The notes under the pieces are model-generated. The model made no database searches, was not told the DNA's origin, and worked only from the letters and a program-made list of their open reading frames with translations. A stretch of DNA of 64,000 nt, taken from the NCBI GenBank assembly GCA_030524635.1, contig JAUNGG010000008.1, forward strand, positions 17,817-81,816. Reading direction: 5' to 3'. Made by a program: the position numbers and the translations under genes. Below are positions 36,149 to 45,014 of the stretch, in pieces (the first letter of the stretch is position 1; each line of letters begins with the position of its first letter). This DNA is from Lachnospiraceae bacterium (GTDB lineage: Bacteria; Bacillota; Clostridia; Lachnospirales; Lachnospiraceae).

Positions 36149-37108
36149 TTACGCATTTACAATATTCTGAGGCTTGCCCTCCACAAAGTTCTTCAGGTTT
36201 GCAACTGCGATATCCATCAGCCTCTGACGGGACTCCTTCGGCGCCCAGGCAATATGCGGAGTCAGGATCACATTCTTAGCACCCAGAAGCGGATTATCCA
36301 TGCGGATCGGCTCGGTGGAAACAACGTCTAATGCAGCTCCTGCTACCTTTCCGCTGTTTAATGCATCCCGAAGATCCTCTTCCACGATCAGAGGACCTCT
36401 GGAATCATTGATAATCATCACGCCGTCCTTCATCTTGGCAATGGTATCCTTATTGATGATCCCCTCGGTAGATGGGAATAATGGGCAGTGCAGGGAGATC
36501 ACATCAGACTGTGCCAGCAGCTCATCCAGCTCTGCATAATGGCAGGTTTCGCTTTCCAGAAGGGGATTTTTATATGCATCATAAGCAAGAATGTTCATAC
36601 CAAGCGCCTGTGCAATCTTGGCTGTATCCTGTCCAATCCTTCCGAAGCCGATAATACCCATAGTCTTTCCGGCCAGCTCCACAAGAGGATGCTTCCAGAA
36701 GCACCAGTCTGCATTGCTGCTCCACTCTCCAGCCTTTACTGCATCGGAGTGCTCTCCGATATGGTGGCATAATTCCAGAAGCAGCGCGATGGCAAACTGA
36801 GCCACAGCAGCCGTGCCGTAAGTTGGGATATTTGCTACCGGAATCTGCTTTTCCTTCGCCGCTTCCACATCAACTACATTGTAGCCAGTTGCCAGCACGC
36901 CGATGAAACGAATGTTGGTGCACTGGTCCAGAGTCTCCCTGGTGATGGGGGTCTTGTTGGTATAGATCACCTCTGCATCCCCGATCCGCGCTGCGATCTC
37001 CTCCTTCGGAGTGCGGTCATATACGGTTACCTCTCCCAGCGCCTCCAGTCCTTCCCAGCTGATATCGCCAGGATTCAATGTGTAACCATCCAGTACTACG
37101 ATTTTCAT
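36149..37108 (-). CDS. D-isomer-specific 2-hydroxyacid dehydrogenase
   Basis: 319 residues. NAD-binding GxGxxG in KTMGIIGFGRIGQDTAKIA, and the catalytic Arg-Glu-His set (VMIINDSRGPLIVEEDL, STEPIRMDNPL, LTPHIAWAPKESR). Most like glycerate or hydroxypyruvate-type enzymes. It interrupts the pxpBC and pxpA genes within one operon, so it may reduce or oxidise a product linked to pyroglutamate or glutamate metabolism; substrate unknown. Confidence 0.9.
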   Translation of the reverse strand: MKIVVLDGYTLNPGDISWEGLEALGEVTVYDRTPKEEIAARIGDAEVIYTNKTPITRETLDQCTNIRFIGVLATGYNVVDVEAAKEKQIPVANIPTYGTAAVAQFAIALLLELCHHIGEHSDAVKAGEWSSNADWCFWKHPLVELAGKTMGIIGFGRIGQDTAKIAQALGMNILAYDAYKNPLLESETCHYAELDELLAQSDVISLHCPLFPSTEGIINKDTIAKMKDGVMIINDSRGPLIVEEDLRDALNSGKVAGAALDVVSTEPIRMDNPLLGAKNVILTPHIAWAPKESRQRLMDIAVANLKNFVEGKPQNIVNA

Positions 37109-37181
37109 GTTGAAATCTCCCTTCTTTGTATCTTGATCTGCTGCCTTTCCTGCAGCATTTATAGATTTTAAAATTACAGAA

Positions 37182-38132
37182 TCAATTTCCCAGCCGTTTT
37201 TCCAACGCTTCCAGTTCCCTGATCCGCTTCACATACAGTTCCTGCGCCAGTCCAATACTGACCTGAACGAACCGTACCTTATATCCGGCCAGGCTCTGTG
37301 CCAGTTTCGGCAGGTCCACCGAAATGACCGTTCCGATCTTACTATATCCACCTGTGCTCTGCCGGTCAGCCAGCATGATGATCGGCTGTCCATTCGGCGG
37401 AACCTGAATGGAACCAAACGCAATCCCATCGGTAATAATATTTCCATCTCCAATGTGATGCAGCGGCTCCTCCCGCTTCAGCCGGCATCCCATCCGGTCA
37501 AATTCATTGGTGATCTCTGCTCCGTACCAGAAGAACCGCCTCAGCTCCTCCATGGAAAAATCTGTATCCTGCGGCCCGGTTACCACCCGCAGAACGATCT
37601 CCTTATCCAGGAACATCTCCTGTTCCAGCTTGCGCTGCTCCATATTGGGAAGCTCTGCCTTCGGCGCCAAGAAGCCAATCTGATCACCCTTTTCCAGCTT
37701 TCTTCCGCTGATTCCACCCAGCTCATTCCGCATCAAAGTGGATTTGCTTCCCATCACCAGCGGTACATCCAGGCCTCCGGCAAACGCCAGGTAGCCGCGG
37801 CACCCGTTTCCATGCATCATACCGAAGGAAAGTACGTCTCCCTTGCGGACCAGAAGCGCCTGATACATAGCTGCCGGTTCACCATTGATGCAGGGCGACA
37901 AATCTCCGCCAGTAATGGCAATCACATTATCCTCATCAAACCGCAGAGACGGCCCGGAGAAGGTCATCTCCAGCAGACCTTCATTTCTTGGATTCCCCAC
38001 CAGGATATTGGCCAGATAAAAGGATTTCGTATCCATAGGGCCTGCCGGAGATACGCCGAACTGCTGATATCCAAACCGTCCCTCATCCTGCACGGTTGTC
38101 AGAATGCCAGGAGTTTCTACTGTGATTCCCAT
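37182..38132 (-). CDS. pxpC: 5-oxoprolinase subunit C (KipA/biotin-dependent carboxyltransferase-like)
   Basis: 316 residues. Family landmarks: ITVETPGILTTVQDEGRFGYQQFGVSPAGPMD at the start, ANILVGNPRNEGLLEMTFSGP, then ITGGDLSPCINGEP and a late segment QVPPNGQPIIMLADRQSTGGY with IGTVISVDLPKLAQ. Follows pxpB by four bases. PxpB and PxpC form the ATP-using part of the enzyme. Confidence 0.95.
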   Translation of the reverse strand: MGITVETPGILTTVQDEGRFGYQQFGVSPAGPMDTKSFYLANILVGNPRNEGLLEMTFSGPSLRFDEDNVIAITGGDLSPCINGEPAAMYQALLVRKGDVLSFGMMHGNGCRGYLAFAGGLDVPLVMGSKSTLMRNELGGISGRKLEKGDQIGFLAPKAELPNMEQRKLEQEMFLDKEIVLRVVTGPQDTDFSMEELRRFFWYGAEITNEFDRMGCRLKREEPLHHIGDGNIITDGIAFGSIQVPPNGQPIIMLADRQSTGGYSKIGTVISVDLPKLAQSLAGYKVRFVQVSIGLAQELYVKRIRELEALEKRLGN

Positions 38133-38136
38133 GATC

Positions 38137-38871
38137 TCACCGTCCTTTCACATTTTTTGTATATGTTTTCAGACGATAGGTACCTTTTCTCACATCTTCC
38201 TTGATCGTCTCATATTCCTGCAGAGATACCGGTACATACCGGATCCAGTCTCCTGCGTGAACCAGGAACGGATCGTCCTTGCTGTAGTCGCAGATCGTCA
38301 ATGGCGTTCCGCCGATGATATTCCATCCGCACGGCTGATCAAACGGGATCAGGTTGGAAAGATTCAGTTGAACCACAATAGCACCGCCTGAAATCCGTAC
38401 CCGGGGCGTGTCCCTTCTCTTAAAATGAAACGGCTCCTCAAACCGTGCCATATACGCATGTCCCGGTGCAAACCCCAGCATATAGGAATAATACTCATGC
38501 TCTGAATGCATCCGGATAAACTCCTGCTCCGACACCTTCTCAAACGCCGCGCAGTCCGCCAGATCCGGTCCCAGCTCGCCGCCATAGCAGATCGGAATCT
38601 CCTTCACCAGGCAGGACTCCTCATCAGCCTGCTCCATATCCTCCATCCTCATCAGGATCTGGGCCTTCAATTCCTCAAACCGAATCACCTCCGGCCGGTA
38701 ATGAACCATCAATGCTGCATACGTCGGAACCATCTCCCGGATACCCTCCACCGGATGATGGGTCAGACTGAGGTACAGCATGCGCACCAGCCGGTTTACC
38801 TCAAGGCTGATCTCGTCTCCCATCTGAACTGACAGTGAGCTGTCTCCTGTCAATAAAAATTTTGCTTCCAT
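38137..38871 (-). CDS. pxpB: 5-oxoprolinase subunit B (KipI-like)
   Basis: 244 residues. KipI/PxpB landmarks: LTGDSSLSVQMGDEISLEVNRLV, the GIREMVPTYAALMVHYRP segment, ICYGGELGPDLADCA, and HSEHEYYSYMLGFAPGHAYM with a later RVRISGGAIVVQ. First gene of the operon pxpB-pxpC-dehydrogenase-pxpA-symporter. Confidence 0.95.
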   Translation of the reverse strand: MEAKFLLTGDSSLSVQMGDEISLEVNRLVRMLYLSLTHHPVEGIREMVPTYAALMVHYRPEVIRFEELKAQILMRMEDMEQADEESCLVKEIPICYGGELGPDLADCAAFEKVSEQEFIRMHSEHEYYSYMLGFAPGHAYMARFEEPFHFKRRDTPRVRISGGAIVVQLNLSNLIPFDQPCGWNIIGGTPLTICDYSKDDPFLVHAGDWIRYVPVSLQEYETIKEDVRKGTYRLKTYTKNVKGR

Positions 38872-38984
38872 CTGTCCCCTCCTTTTCTGTCCGCAGATCC
38901 CTGCAGCTCATGCTCTGCTCTCTCTGCAGTTCCTTTCCTGCAATTATCGACTTTCTTTTCCCTCTACGATTTTCTTTATTGTTT

Positions 38985-39053
38985 ATAGTTTAACATAAGT
39001 GAGTTATTTATAAAAATGAATTATTTAACTATAATATATTAATATTTTAAATA
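38985..39053 (-). promoter_or_regulatory. Promoter module of the pxp operon, shared with the sugar operon
   Basis: Same arrangement as 33602-33670: palindromic AATATTAATATATT on the minus strand (39033-39046 region), then an extended -10 TGTTAAACT at the far end and a poor -35. The LysR gene next door is the obvious candidate activator. Seen: the sequence match. Inferred: the regulator. Confidence 0.55.
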
Positions 39054-39072
39054 TTAATTTCAGCATTTCCAC

Positions 39073-39117
39073 AAAAAAATCGGAGGATTTTACAGCTCTC
39101 CCTGTAAAATCCTCCGA
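39073..39117 (-). terminator. Terminator of the LysR gene
   Basis: Perfect 16-base stem TCGGAGGATTTTACAG / CTGTAAAATCCTCCGA with a CTCTCC-side loop, followed on the minus strand by seven T residues; 18 bases after the stop codon. Confidence 0.92.
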
Positions 39118-39135
39118 ATCTTCAAAAGCTTATCT

Positions 39136-40080
39136 TTAATTGTTTTCTTCTATCTTCTTATCTGACAAGCTGCCAGCCACATATCCCCAATCCTTTTGGA
39201 CAATATACTCTTCCATCTTTTCCTCAAAGACTCGAACCGCCTTCAAAGTAGCTTCATTTGGATACTTGTGCTTGATCTTATAAGTGACCCGCTCCGGCGG
39301 CTTCACCTTATTCCCGATCCTGCTGATCGTCACCGGCCGCAGACTGCTGATCCGCTCTGCCACGGAAACCGGCACGATCGCCCACATATTCTCTTTGGAA
39401 AGAAGGTGGAGCAGCAATTCAAAGGTATCCACCTGGATCCTGGGGGTATGCTCCTTTCCTACCCACTGATTATGCCAGATCTGGTAATTTGCTTCCCAGC
39501 TCATGAAAATTTCACGGTTAATATCCAGATCATCTGTATGGATTACCGGCTTAACCACCTCTGCATTCTTTGACTGAATAATATACATTCGTTCCCGGAG
39601 CACAGGCTCCACGATCACATTTTTATAATGCAGGTAATGATACACAAATCCCAGATCAATGTCATGCCGCTCTAAGAGACTGTATATTTCATGAGAATAG
39701 TGAGTCTTCACCTTCAGATTCATAATCTGTTTTTCCTCATCCAGCATGCTGCGATATAAATCAAATAAGATCGCACTATTTAAGGTATCCGTGCATCCTA
39801 TAGTCAGATACAGCTTTTCCTGCTTATCCTTCAGCATCTGCATCTCCTGCCAAATGGAGATCCAGCGCTCCGCAATGGGAATAAATTCCTCTCCCTGCGT
39901 GGTCAACTCGATCTGCTTATATCCCTTCTTTCTGGAAATCAGCTTCACTCCCAGCTCATCTTCTAAAAGCTTCAGTCGATGGCTTACGGTGGGCTGTGAT
40001 AAAAACAGATTGTCTGCTGTTTTTGTAATATTTTTTGTTTTCACGATCATTAAAAAAGTTTCGATTTCCGATAAATTCAT
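39136..40080 (-). CDS. LysR family transcriptional regulator
   Basis: 314 residues from the ATG at 40080 (a GTG twelve bases upstream is also possible; GGGGGAG is close to the ATG). N-terminal winged helix (residues about 1-65: LSEIETFLMIVKTKNITKTADNLFLSQPTVSHRLKLLE) and a C-terminal periplasmic-binding-like effector domain (about 90-300). Divergent from the aminotransferase-fold gene at 40230 and directly upstream of the pxp operon, with which it shares a strand but from which it is separated by a strong terminator. Likely regulates one or both. Confidence 0.9.
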   Translation of the reverse strand: MNLSEIETFLMIVKTKNITKTADNLFLSQPTVSHRLKLLEDELGVKLISRKKGYKQIELTTQGEEFIPIAERWISIWQEMQMLKDKQEKLYLTIGCTDTLNSAILFDLYRSMLDEEKQIMNLKVKTHYSHEIYSLLERHDIDLGFVYHYLHYKNVIVEPVLRERMYIIQSKNAEVVKPVIHTDDLDINREIFMSWEANYQIWHNQWVGKEHTPRIQVDTFELLLHLLSKENMWAIVPVSVAERISSLRPVTISRIGNKVKPPERVTYKIKHKYPNEATLKAVRVFEEKMEEYIVQKDWGYVAGSLSDKKIEENN

Positions 40081-40127
40081 AAGCTCCCCCACATTTGACT
40101 TTGTTTACCTATTTTAAATATAGATTT

Positions 40128-40140
40128 TATTAATATTATA
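40128..40140. promoter_or_regulatory. Possible LysR binding site in the divergent region
   Basis: TATTAATATTATA resembles the palindromic block of the two promoter modules at 33650 and 39033 and lies about 60 bases before the expected start of transcription of the gene at 40230. Confidence 0.35.
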
Positions 40141-40156
40141 CAATACAATTATTGAT

Positions 40157-40185
40157 TTTTCAATTTTCATTTCCTATGCTATGAT
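40157..40185 (+). promoter_or_regulatory. Promoter of the class V aminotransferase-fold gene
   Basis: TTTTCA (40157-40162), 17-base spacer, TATGAT (40180-40185) preceded by TGC. Confidence 0.5.
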
Positions 40186-40229
40186 AAAAATACGAAAAAG
40201 CAATCAGCTTTATGATACGGAGGTAGGTT

Positions 40230-41516
40230 ATGGATAACAAATATGGGATTTTATTTTCGGATGAATTCCAGAAAAGTCTGAAGGCACAGTTCTGCTTTGG
40301 TGATGCAGATCCCGAGTACGGCGAGCGGCTTTTCTTCGAGAATTCAGGTGGTTCCTTACGTCTGCGGAGCGCAGTGGAAGCGAAATGTGCATTAGAAGAG
40401 TTCCCGGACTGCCCGGAGCGTGTACGAGGCAGAGGTCTTGACCTGGCTGCTTATGTGAAAAACGGCACCCAGGAGATCTTAGAGATCGTATTCGGTGCAA
40501 AGAGCGGCGCACTGATCACCGAGCTTTCCGCTTCTCAGACCATGTTCCACGCAGTCGGAACCATCATGGAGCATGTAACCTGGGGAACCAATGCTGTTAC
40601 TTCCTCTCTGGAGCATCCGTCTGCACACGATGCAGTGGAGTACTACTGCAACCGGACCGGCCGTGAATTCCGCGTAGTTCCGGCAAACAAGGTGACCGGC
40701 GGCATTGACCCGGATGAAGTAATGAAATATGTAGACAAAGATACCTGTCTGTTAAGCATCATGGCAGCATCCAACATTTCCGGCAATATCATGAACATCA
40801 AGGAGATCGCCCGCAGAGCAAAAGAGATCAATCCGGACATTTACATTGTCAGCGATGCAGTACAGCATGCTCCTCACGCTGTTGTTGACGTGGAGGACTG
40901 GGGCGTTGATGTGGCAAACTTCGCTCCCTACAAGTTCTTCGGTGTACGTGGATGCGGCTTTGCTTATGTATCTGACCGTGTTGCAAAGATGCCTCACCGC
41001 AAGCTGATCCAGAAGGACGCCGACGTATGGGCACTGGGAACTCCAACACCCGGCAACTTTGCCGCTATGATGGCGGTTATCCAGTATGTATGCGATATTG
41101 GCGCACACTTCATTGACAGCACAGACAAGCGCACCTTATATGTAGAAGGCATGCACCGTATCCACATGCAGGAACGTGCTCTTCTGTACCGGATGCTGGA
41201 AGGAACAGAGGAAGTTCCAGGCTTACGTCACATCAAGAATGTTGAAGTATATGTGGATATGGAAGATCTGACCTGTAAGGATCTGATCATTGCTATGGGC
41301 ATCAAAGGAATCGAGTACTCCGAATGTGTTCAGAAATATCTGGAGCATGGTGTAACCGTCTTTGAGCGGCTGCGGAGCAGCATGTACTCCAAGCGAATCG
41401 TTGAGGCCCTTGGATTAGACGGCGCCATCCGCGTATCCCCGCTCCACTGCCATGGAACCGATGATATTGATAAATTCTTAAAGATCACAAAGGAGATCGC
41501 TGAGTCGGCAGAATAA
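40230..41516 (+). CDS. Class V aminotransferase-fold PLP enzyme (cysteine desulfurase-like)
   Basis: 428 residues. PLP fold type I; the Schiff-base lysine is probably Lys235 in ANFAPYKFFGVRGCG, with the cofactor-contacting DAVQHAPHAVVDV just before and SSLEHPSAHDAVEYY near residue 130. It lacks an obvious IscS-type catalytic cysteine loop, so desulfurase activity is uncertain; other family members are epimerases, lyases or transaminases. Divergent from the LysR gene and close to the pxp operon. AGGAGGT? is not perfect, but GGAGGTAGGTT stands before the ATG. Confidence 0.82.
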   Translation: MDNKYGILFSDEFQKSLKAQFCFGDADPEYGERLFFENSGGSLRLRSAVEAKCALEEFPDCPERVRGRGLDLAAYVKNGTQEILEIVFGAKSGALITELSASQTMFHAVGTIMEHVTWGTNAVTSSLEHPSAHDAVEYYCNRTGREFRVVPANKVTGGIDPDEVMKYVDKDTCLLSIMAASNISGNIMNIKEIARRAKEINPDIYIVSDAVQHAPHAVVDVEDWGVDVANFAPYKFFGVRGCGFAYVSDRVAKMPHRKLIQKDADVWALGTPTPGNFAAMMAVIQYVCDIGAHFIDSTDKRTLYVEGMHRIHMQERALLYRMLEGTEEVPGLRHIKNVEVYVDMEDLTCKDLIIAMGIKGIEYSECVQKYLEHGVTVFERLRSSMYSKRIVEALGLDGAIRVSPLHCHGTDDIDKFLKITKEIAESAE

Positions 41517-41560
41517 GTTACCAGCAACAGTAACAGGCAAAATTAATACACAAAATGATT

Positions 41561-41584
41561 AGGCAGGTCATAAATGACCTGCCT
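41561..41584. terminator. Terminator between convergent genes
   Basis: Perfect 11-base stem AGGCAGGTCAT / ATGACCTGCCT with a two-base centre, followed by GTTTGAT; 44 bases after the stop codon of the plus-strand gene. Confidence 0.75.
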
Positions 41585-41645
41585 GTTTGATATCCTGATA
41601 TATTCTATTACAAGATCCTATTCTATGATTCCTTCAATCCATTCC

Positions 41646-42449
41646 TTACAAAACCGACTTCAGATACTTCATAGAGCTGGTAAAGTCCTCATCCAGATGG
41701 GGCTCACACTTTGCTTCCAACGTGATCGTGCCGGTGTAGCCGTCGGCTTTCAGAGTTTCAATCTGTCCCTTGATGTCCGTCACACCAACGCCCAGATGCT
41801 GCCAGTGCATATGTCCATCGATGAAACGTCCATCCTTCAGATGCACATTGCGGATATACGGTTTCAGCTTCTCATAGCCTGCCCGGAAATGGGTCTGCTC
41901 TGCCTCATAGAAATTTCCGGTATCCCAGACACAGCCGAAATTCGGATGATTCACGGCTTCCATAAGCTTTAAGCAGTTGTCGCTGGTGTCAGCCCAGGTG
42001 CCCGGCAGATTCTCAAGCTGTACCGTAAAGCCGCGGGCTGCCGCCTGCTCTACCGCTTCACGCATCAGCTCTGCCACCCGTAAAAAGTCCTCCGGCTTAT
42101 CCTTCGGGTCACGCTCAACGCCAAAAATGATCAGGGTCTTTACGCCGATGGCGTCCGCCAGATCCATACTCATAGGAACCAGATACTTTCTGTGGAGCGG
42201 CATCAGATCACTGTAGAGACTTGGCTTAAAAAGGCCAGGGGATACAGCAGAAAAGGTGATGCCATATTCCTTACCATACTTTTTCAGCCGGTCCCAGGCA
42301 GACGCTTCTGAAAGCGGGAAACGCTTCGCCTCAACCATACGGATCTCAAAATTCCTTACCCCTTCTCCGATCGCGGTCTGGAAAATCCGCGGAATCGCTG
42401 CCGATGACCGATCCGGCAATACTTCATCAGTAACTGTCGATAATATCAT
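41646..42449 (-). CDS. Sugar phosphate isomerase/epimerase (xylose isomerase-like TIM barrel)
   Basis: 267 residues of the AP-endonuclease-2/xylose isomerase-like fold. Metal-binding residues are suggested by QLENLPGT (Glu), CVWDTGNFYEA (Asp), VHLKDGRFIDGHMHWQHLGVG (His, His) and TLEAKCEP (Glu). Function could be ketose epimerase, inosose dehydratase or similar. Single gene; a 79-base gap separates it from the MerR gene. Confidence 0.85.
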   Translation of the reverse strand: MILSTVTDEVLPDRSSAAIPRIFQTAIGEGVRNFEIRMVEAKRFPLSEASAWDRLKKYGKEYGITFSAVSPGLFKPSLYSDLMPLHRKYLVPMSMDLADAIGVKTLIIFGVERDPKDKPEDFLRVAELMREAVEQAAARGFTVQLENLPGTWADTSDNCLKLMEAVNHPNFGCVWDTGNFYEAEQTHFRAGYEKLKPYIRNVHLKDGRFIDGHMHWQHLGVGVTDIKGQIETLKADGYTGTITLEAKCEPHLDEDFTSSMKYLKSVL

Positions 42450-42528
42450 ATGATTCCTTCCTCCCTTTTATGTGATATCTTTACTATATCACAGCTCGGT
42501 ATGGTAAGGATAATTGATTTTTTTGTTA

Positions 42529-43455
42529 TTAATTATTAACTATTTCTATTTTTGCATCTGCCTGCTCCACCGGAATCTGAATTTCTGTCACAAACTGTGA
42601 AACATCATCGGTAATCCCATAATCGATCATTGTGATCTCCTTGGAAAATCCGCTGATACGGTACCCCTGCTCCCGGATATACTGTATCAGCTTCTCATAG
42701 TATCCTTCCGCCTGCTCATGACCTCCCTGGAACCGGATCATTACACAAGTCTCCTCCGGCAGCGTAATGGTCTTTCCCCGGAAGCAGTCCTCCTCATCCA
42801 GCAGGATAAACACAATCTCATAGGGGCGGTACACCTGTGCCTCCAGCCGCTCCCTGGAGATTCCGATTCCCACCTTCCCCAAAAAGGTCACTGCAGTTTC
42901 CTCATTCTGCTCCAGTTCCCGGATGGAATGCTCCAGATCCAGATAGGATCTTGGCAGCAGATCCTTCTTTAACAGCGCCAGCCTCCTGGCAGGCTTTTTC
43001 TCCACCGTGATGATATCCAGCCTGGAGCTTTGGGCATCCAGAAGCTGATTCAGACGATTCTCAATCTTTCGCTCGATCCGCGCCAGCTCCTTCTGGCGGA
43101 TCCGCACATTTTCCCTCTGCTTTTCCAGCATAGACTGGATCTGCTGAATATTCCGGTTCTTCACAAACACTGCGATTTCATCCAGCGGCACATCCAAAGC
43201 CCTGAGATACCGAATGGTATTCAAACACTCAAACTGCCTTGTGCTGTAATAGCGGTAGCCTGTGTCCGGATCCTTATACTCCGGCTGGAGAAGCCCGATC
43301 TTATCGTAATGCCGCAGGATGCTGATGCTGATATGGAACAGCTTCGATACCTCGCCAATTTGAAACAATTCCTGGGTAGGAAGCGGCTCATATATCGGCA
43401 GCGATTCCTGCTCTGACTGCGGCACATTTGCTGACAACGGCTCACGCATGTGCTG
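42529..43455 (-). CDS. MerR family regulator with GyrI-like effector domain (BmrR-type)
   Basis: 308 residues from the ATG at 43455, with AAAGGA ten bases upstream; this start overlaps the MATE stop by 14 bases, while the frame is open 81 bases further into the MATE gene. MerR winged helix at about residues 31-100 (LFQIGEVSKLFHISISILRHYDKIGL), a coiled-coil dimer helix (about 100-145), and a C-terminal GyrI/BmrR-like ligand-binding domain (about 150-300). Together with the MATE exporter gene it forms a two-gene drug-responsive operon whose promoter has the long MerR spacer. Confidence 0.9.
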   Translation of the reverse strand, partial: QHMREPLSANVPQSEQESLPIYEPLPTQELFQIGEVSKLFHISISILRHYDKIGLLQPEYKDPDTGYRYYSTRQFECLNTIRYLRALDVPLDEIAVFVKNRNIQQIQSMLEKQRENVRIRQKELARIERKIENRLNQLLDAQSSRLDIITVEKKPARRLALLKKDLLPRSYLDLEHSIRELEQNEETAVTFLGKVGIGISRERLEAQVYRPYEIVFILLDEEDCFRGKTITLPEETCVMIRFQGGHEQAEGYYEKLIQYIREQGYRISGFSKEITMIDYGITDDVSQFVTEIQIPVEQADAKIEIVNN

Positions 43456-44845
43456 CATTTCGCTGCTGTCCTTTATGGTTTCTCTCTTGTTTTCCGTCTT
43501 GTTTTTCCTTTTTCTTTCCATCCTGCTTTCCCTCATAGATCACATAAGCTAATGTATAGCAGGCCATAATCCCGGACACGGTGGGGGCGATCCGCCCCAG
43601 CATGCCTAAATCATCTGCAAAATACGTTCCAAACAAATACACCATAGGGATCCGCAGAAGCAGCGCCCCTGCACTGCAGCTTATCATCGTCCAGACTGTT
43701 TTCTGCCGTCCGTTCAGGTATCCATTCAGGCAGAATACGATGGTAACCAGAACATAGTCATAGCTGCAGGACCGGAAAAATGGAATGCCGGCTGCGATCA
43801 CATTATCATCCTGGGAGAATACCCGGATCATGGACTGAGGGCTTACCTGAGCCCAAATCCAGAACAAGCAGGAAACAAACAAGGCAAAGCTTAAGCCGTA
43901 CCAAAGGGATCTTCTGGCCCGCTCCAGCTTTCCCGCTCCCATGTTCTGGGCGGTGATGGCGGCCAGGGCATTGGCCATGGAGGTGGCAGTCAGCATGGCA
44001 AACACGTCATACTTGCTGCTGATCCCCACCACCGATGCCGCATACACGCCGCAGCGGTTCATCACCGTCATCAGATACAGGAAGGAGATCCGCACCATCA
44101 GCTCCTGGAAGGAAATCGGAATTCCCACTCTGGCCAGCTTCTTCACCACCGCCCAGACAGGACGGAAGGAAGGCAGCTTAAAATCAAAGATAAAATTCTT
44201 CTGTTTCAGATAAATGATGGCGATGACCATGCTGACCGCCTGGGATATCACAGTCGCCAGGGCCGTTCCGCTGACTCCCATCCCCCAGTATTTCACCAGC
44301 ACAAAATCCAGAATAATATTGATGGTGCAGGAAAGCCCCACAAACATCATGGGACGGGTAGAATCCCCGTATCCCCGCAGAATGGCGCTGATGGCATTGT
44401 ATCCGCAGATAAACAGGTTGCCCGCCGAACAGACAGCTACATATTCCATCGTCAGCCCAAAGGATTCCTCCGGTGTCTTCAGCAGCATCAAAAGCGGCCG
44501 CTCAAACCCCAGCATAAGCGCTGTCAGACAAAGCGCCACAATGGCAAACACCGTCAGCGTGGTTCCGATGGTCTGCTTCACCAGATCATACCGCTGGCTT
44601 CCCATCCCCTCCCCAATCAATATGGTGCTTCCCAGAGTCAAACCAGTGATCAGGCTGGTAACGATCTGGGTCACCTGGGTTCCCGTAGATACTGCCGCCA
44701 CGCTCTCCGCATTGCAGTATTGCCCCACTACAAACAGATCTACTGCTCCGTACAGGGACTGCAGGATATTGGCAATTAAAAACGGTACTGCGAAGGTAAG
44801 CAGCGTCTTTAATAAATTTCCTTCTGTCAGATTGTTCTCCTTCAT
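43442..44845 (-). CDS. MATE family efflux transporter (MerR-regulated)
   Basis: 467 residues, twelve membrane segments, opening LLKTLLTFAVPFLIANILQSLYGAVDLFVVGQY. The last 25 residues are a hydrophilic Lys/Gln/Asp/Glu/Asn tail (DGKKKEKQDGKQERNHKG). Cation-coupled export of toxic cations is the family role; the GyrI-like MerR partner suggests planar hydrophobic drugs as inducers. Unlike the MATE protein at 16225 the charged tail is at the C-terminus. Confidence 0.92.
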   Translation of the reverse strand: MKENNLTEGNLLKTLLTFAVPFLIANILQSLYGAVDLFVVGQYCNAESVAAVSTGTQVTQIVTSLITGLTLGSTILIGEGMGSQRYDLVKQTIGTTLTVFAIVALCLTALMLGFERPLLMLLKTPEESFGLTMEYVAVCSAGNLFICGYNAISAILRGYGDSTRPMMFVGLSCTINIILDFVLVKYWGMGVSGTALATVISQAVSMVIAIIYLKQKNFIFDFKLPSFRPVWAVVKKLARVGIPISFQELMVRISFLYLMTVMNRCGVYAASVVGISSKYDVFAMLTATSMANALAAITAQNMGAGKLERARRSLWYGLSFALFVSCLFWIWAQVSPQSMIRVFSQDDNVIAAGIPFFRSCSYDYVLVTIVFCLNGYLNGRQKTVWTMISCSAGALLLRIPMVYLFGTYFADDLGMLGRIAPTVSGIMACYTLAYVIYEGKQDGKKKEKQDGKQERNHKGQQRNAAHA

Positions 44846-44910
44846 CTCTCATCCACCTTTTCTTTGATTGTCATCTGATTTCTGTCCATTTTCCGAATCA
44901 GCTGGATATT

Positions 44911-44941
44911 AGGATAAACCCTACAACAATTGTAGAGTCAA
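44911..44941 (-). promoter_or_regulatory. MerR-type promoter of the MATE-MerR operon
   Basis: Minus strand TTGACT (44936-44941), a 19-base spacer and TATCCT (44911-44916). The spacer holds the perfect dyad CTACAA-TTG-TTGTAG (44921-44935). A 19-base spacer with a central dyad is the hallmark of promoters twisted into shape by MerR proteins. The gap from here to 45014 shows nothing else. Confidence 0.88.
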
Positions 44942-45014
44942 GAGACTCTGTACTTTTTGTGAATGCGAAGATGCCAAACAACTGCAATCCTTCTTTTATT
45001 TTTATTCTGGCCTG

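Noticed and set aside
43456..43536. Longer MerR protein starting inside the MATE gene
   Set aside because: The extra residues are the MATE hydrophilic tail read in another frame; the ATG at 43455 has a ribosome site and yields a normal MerR length.
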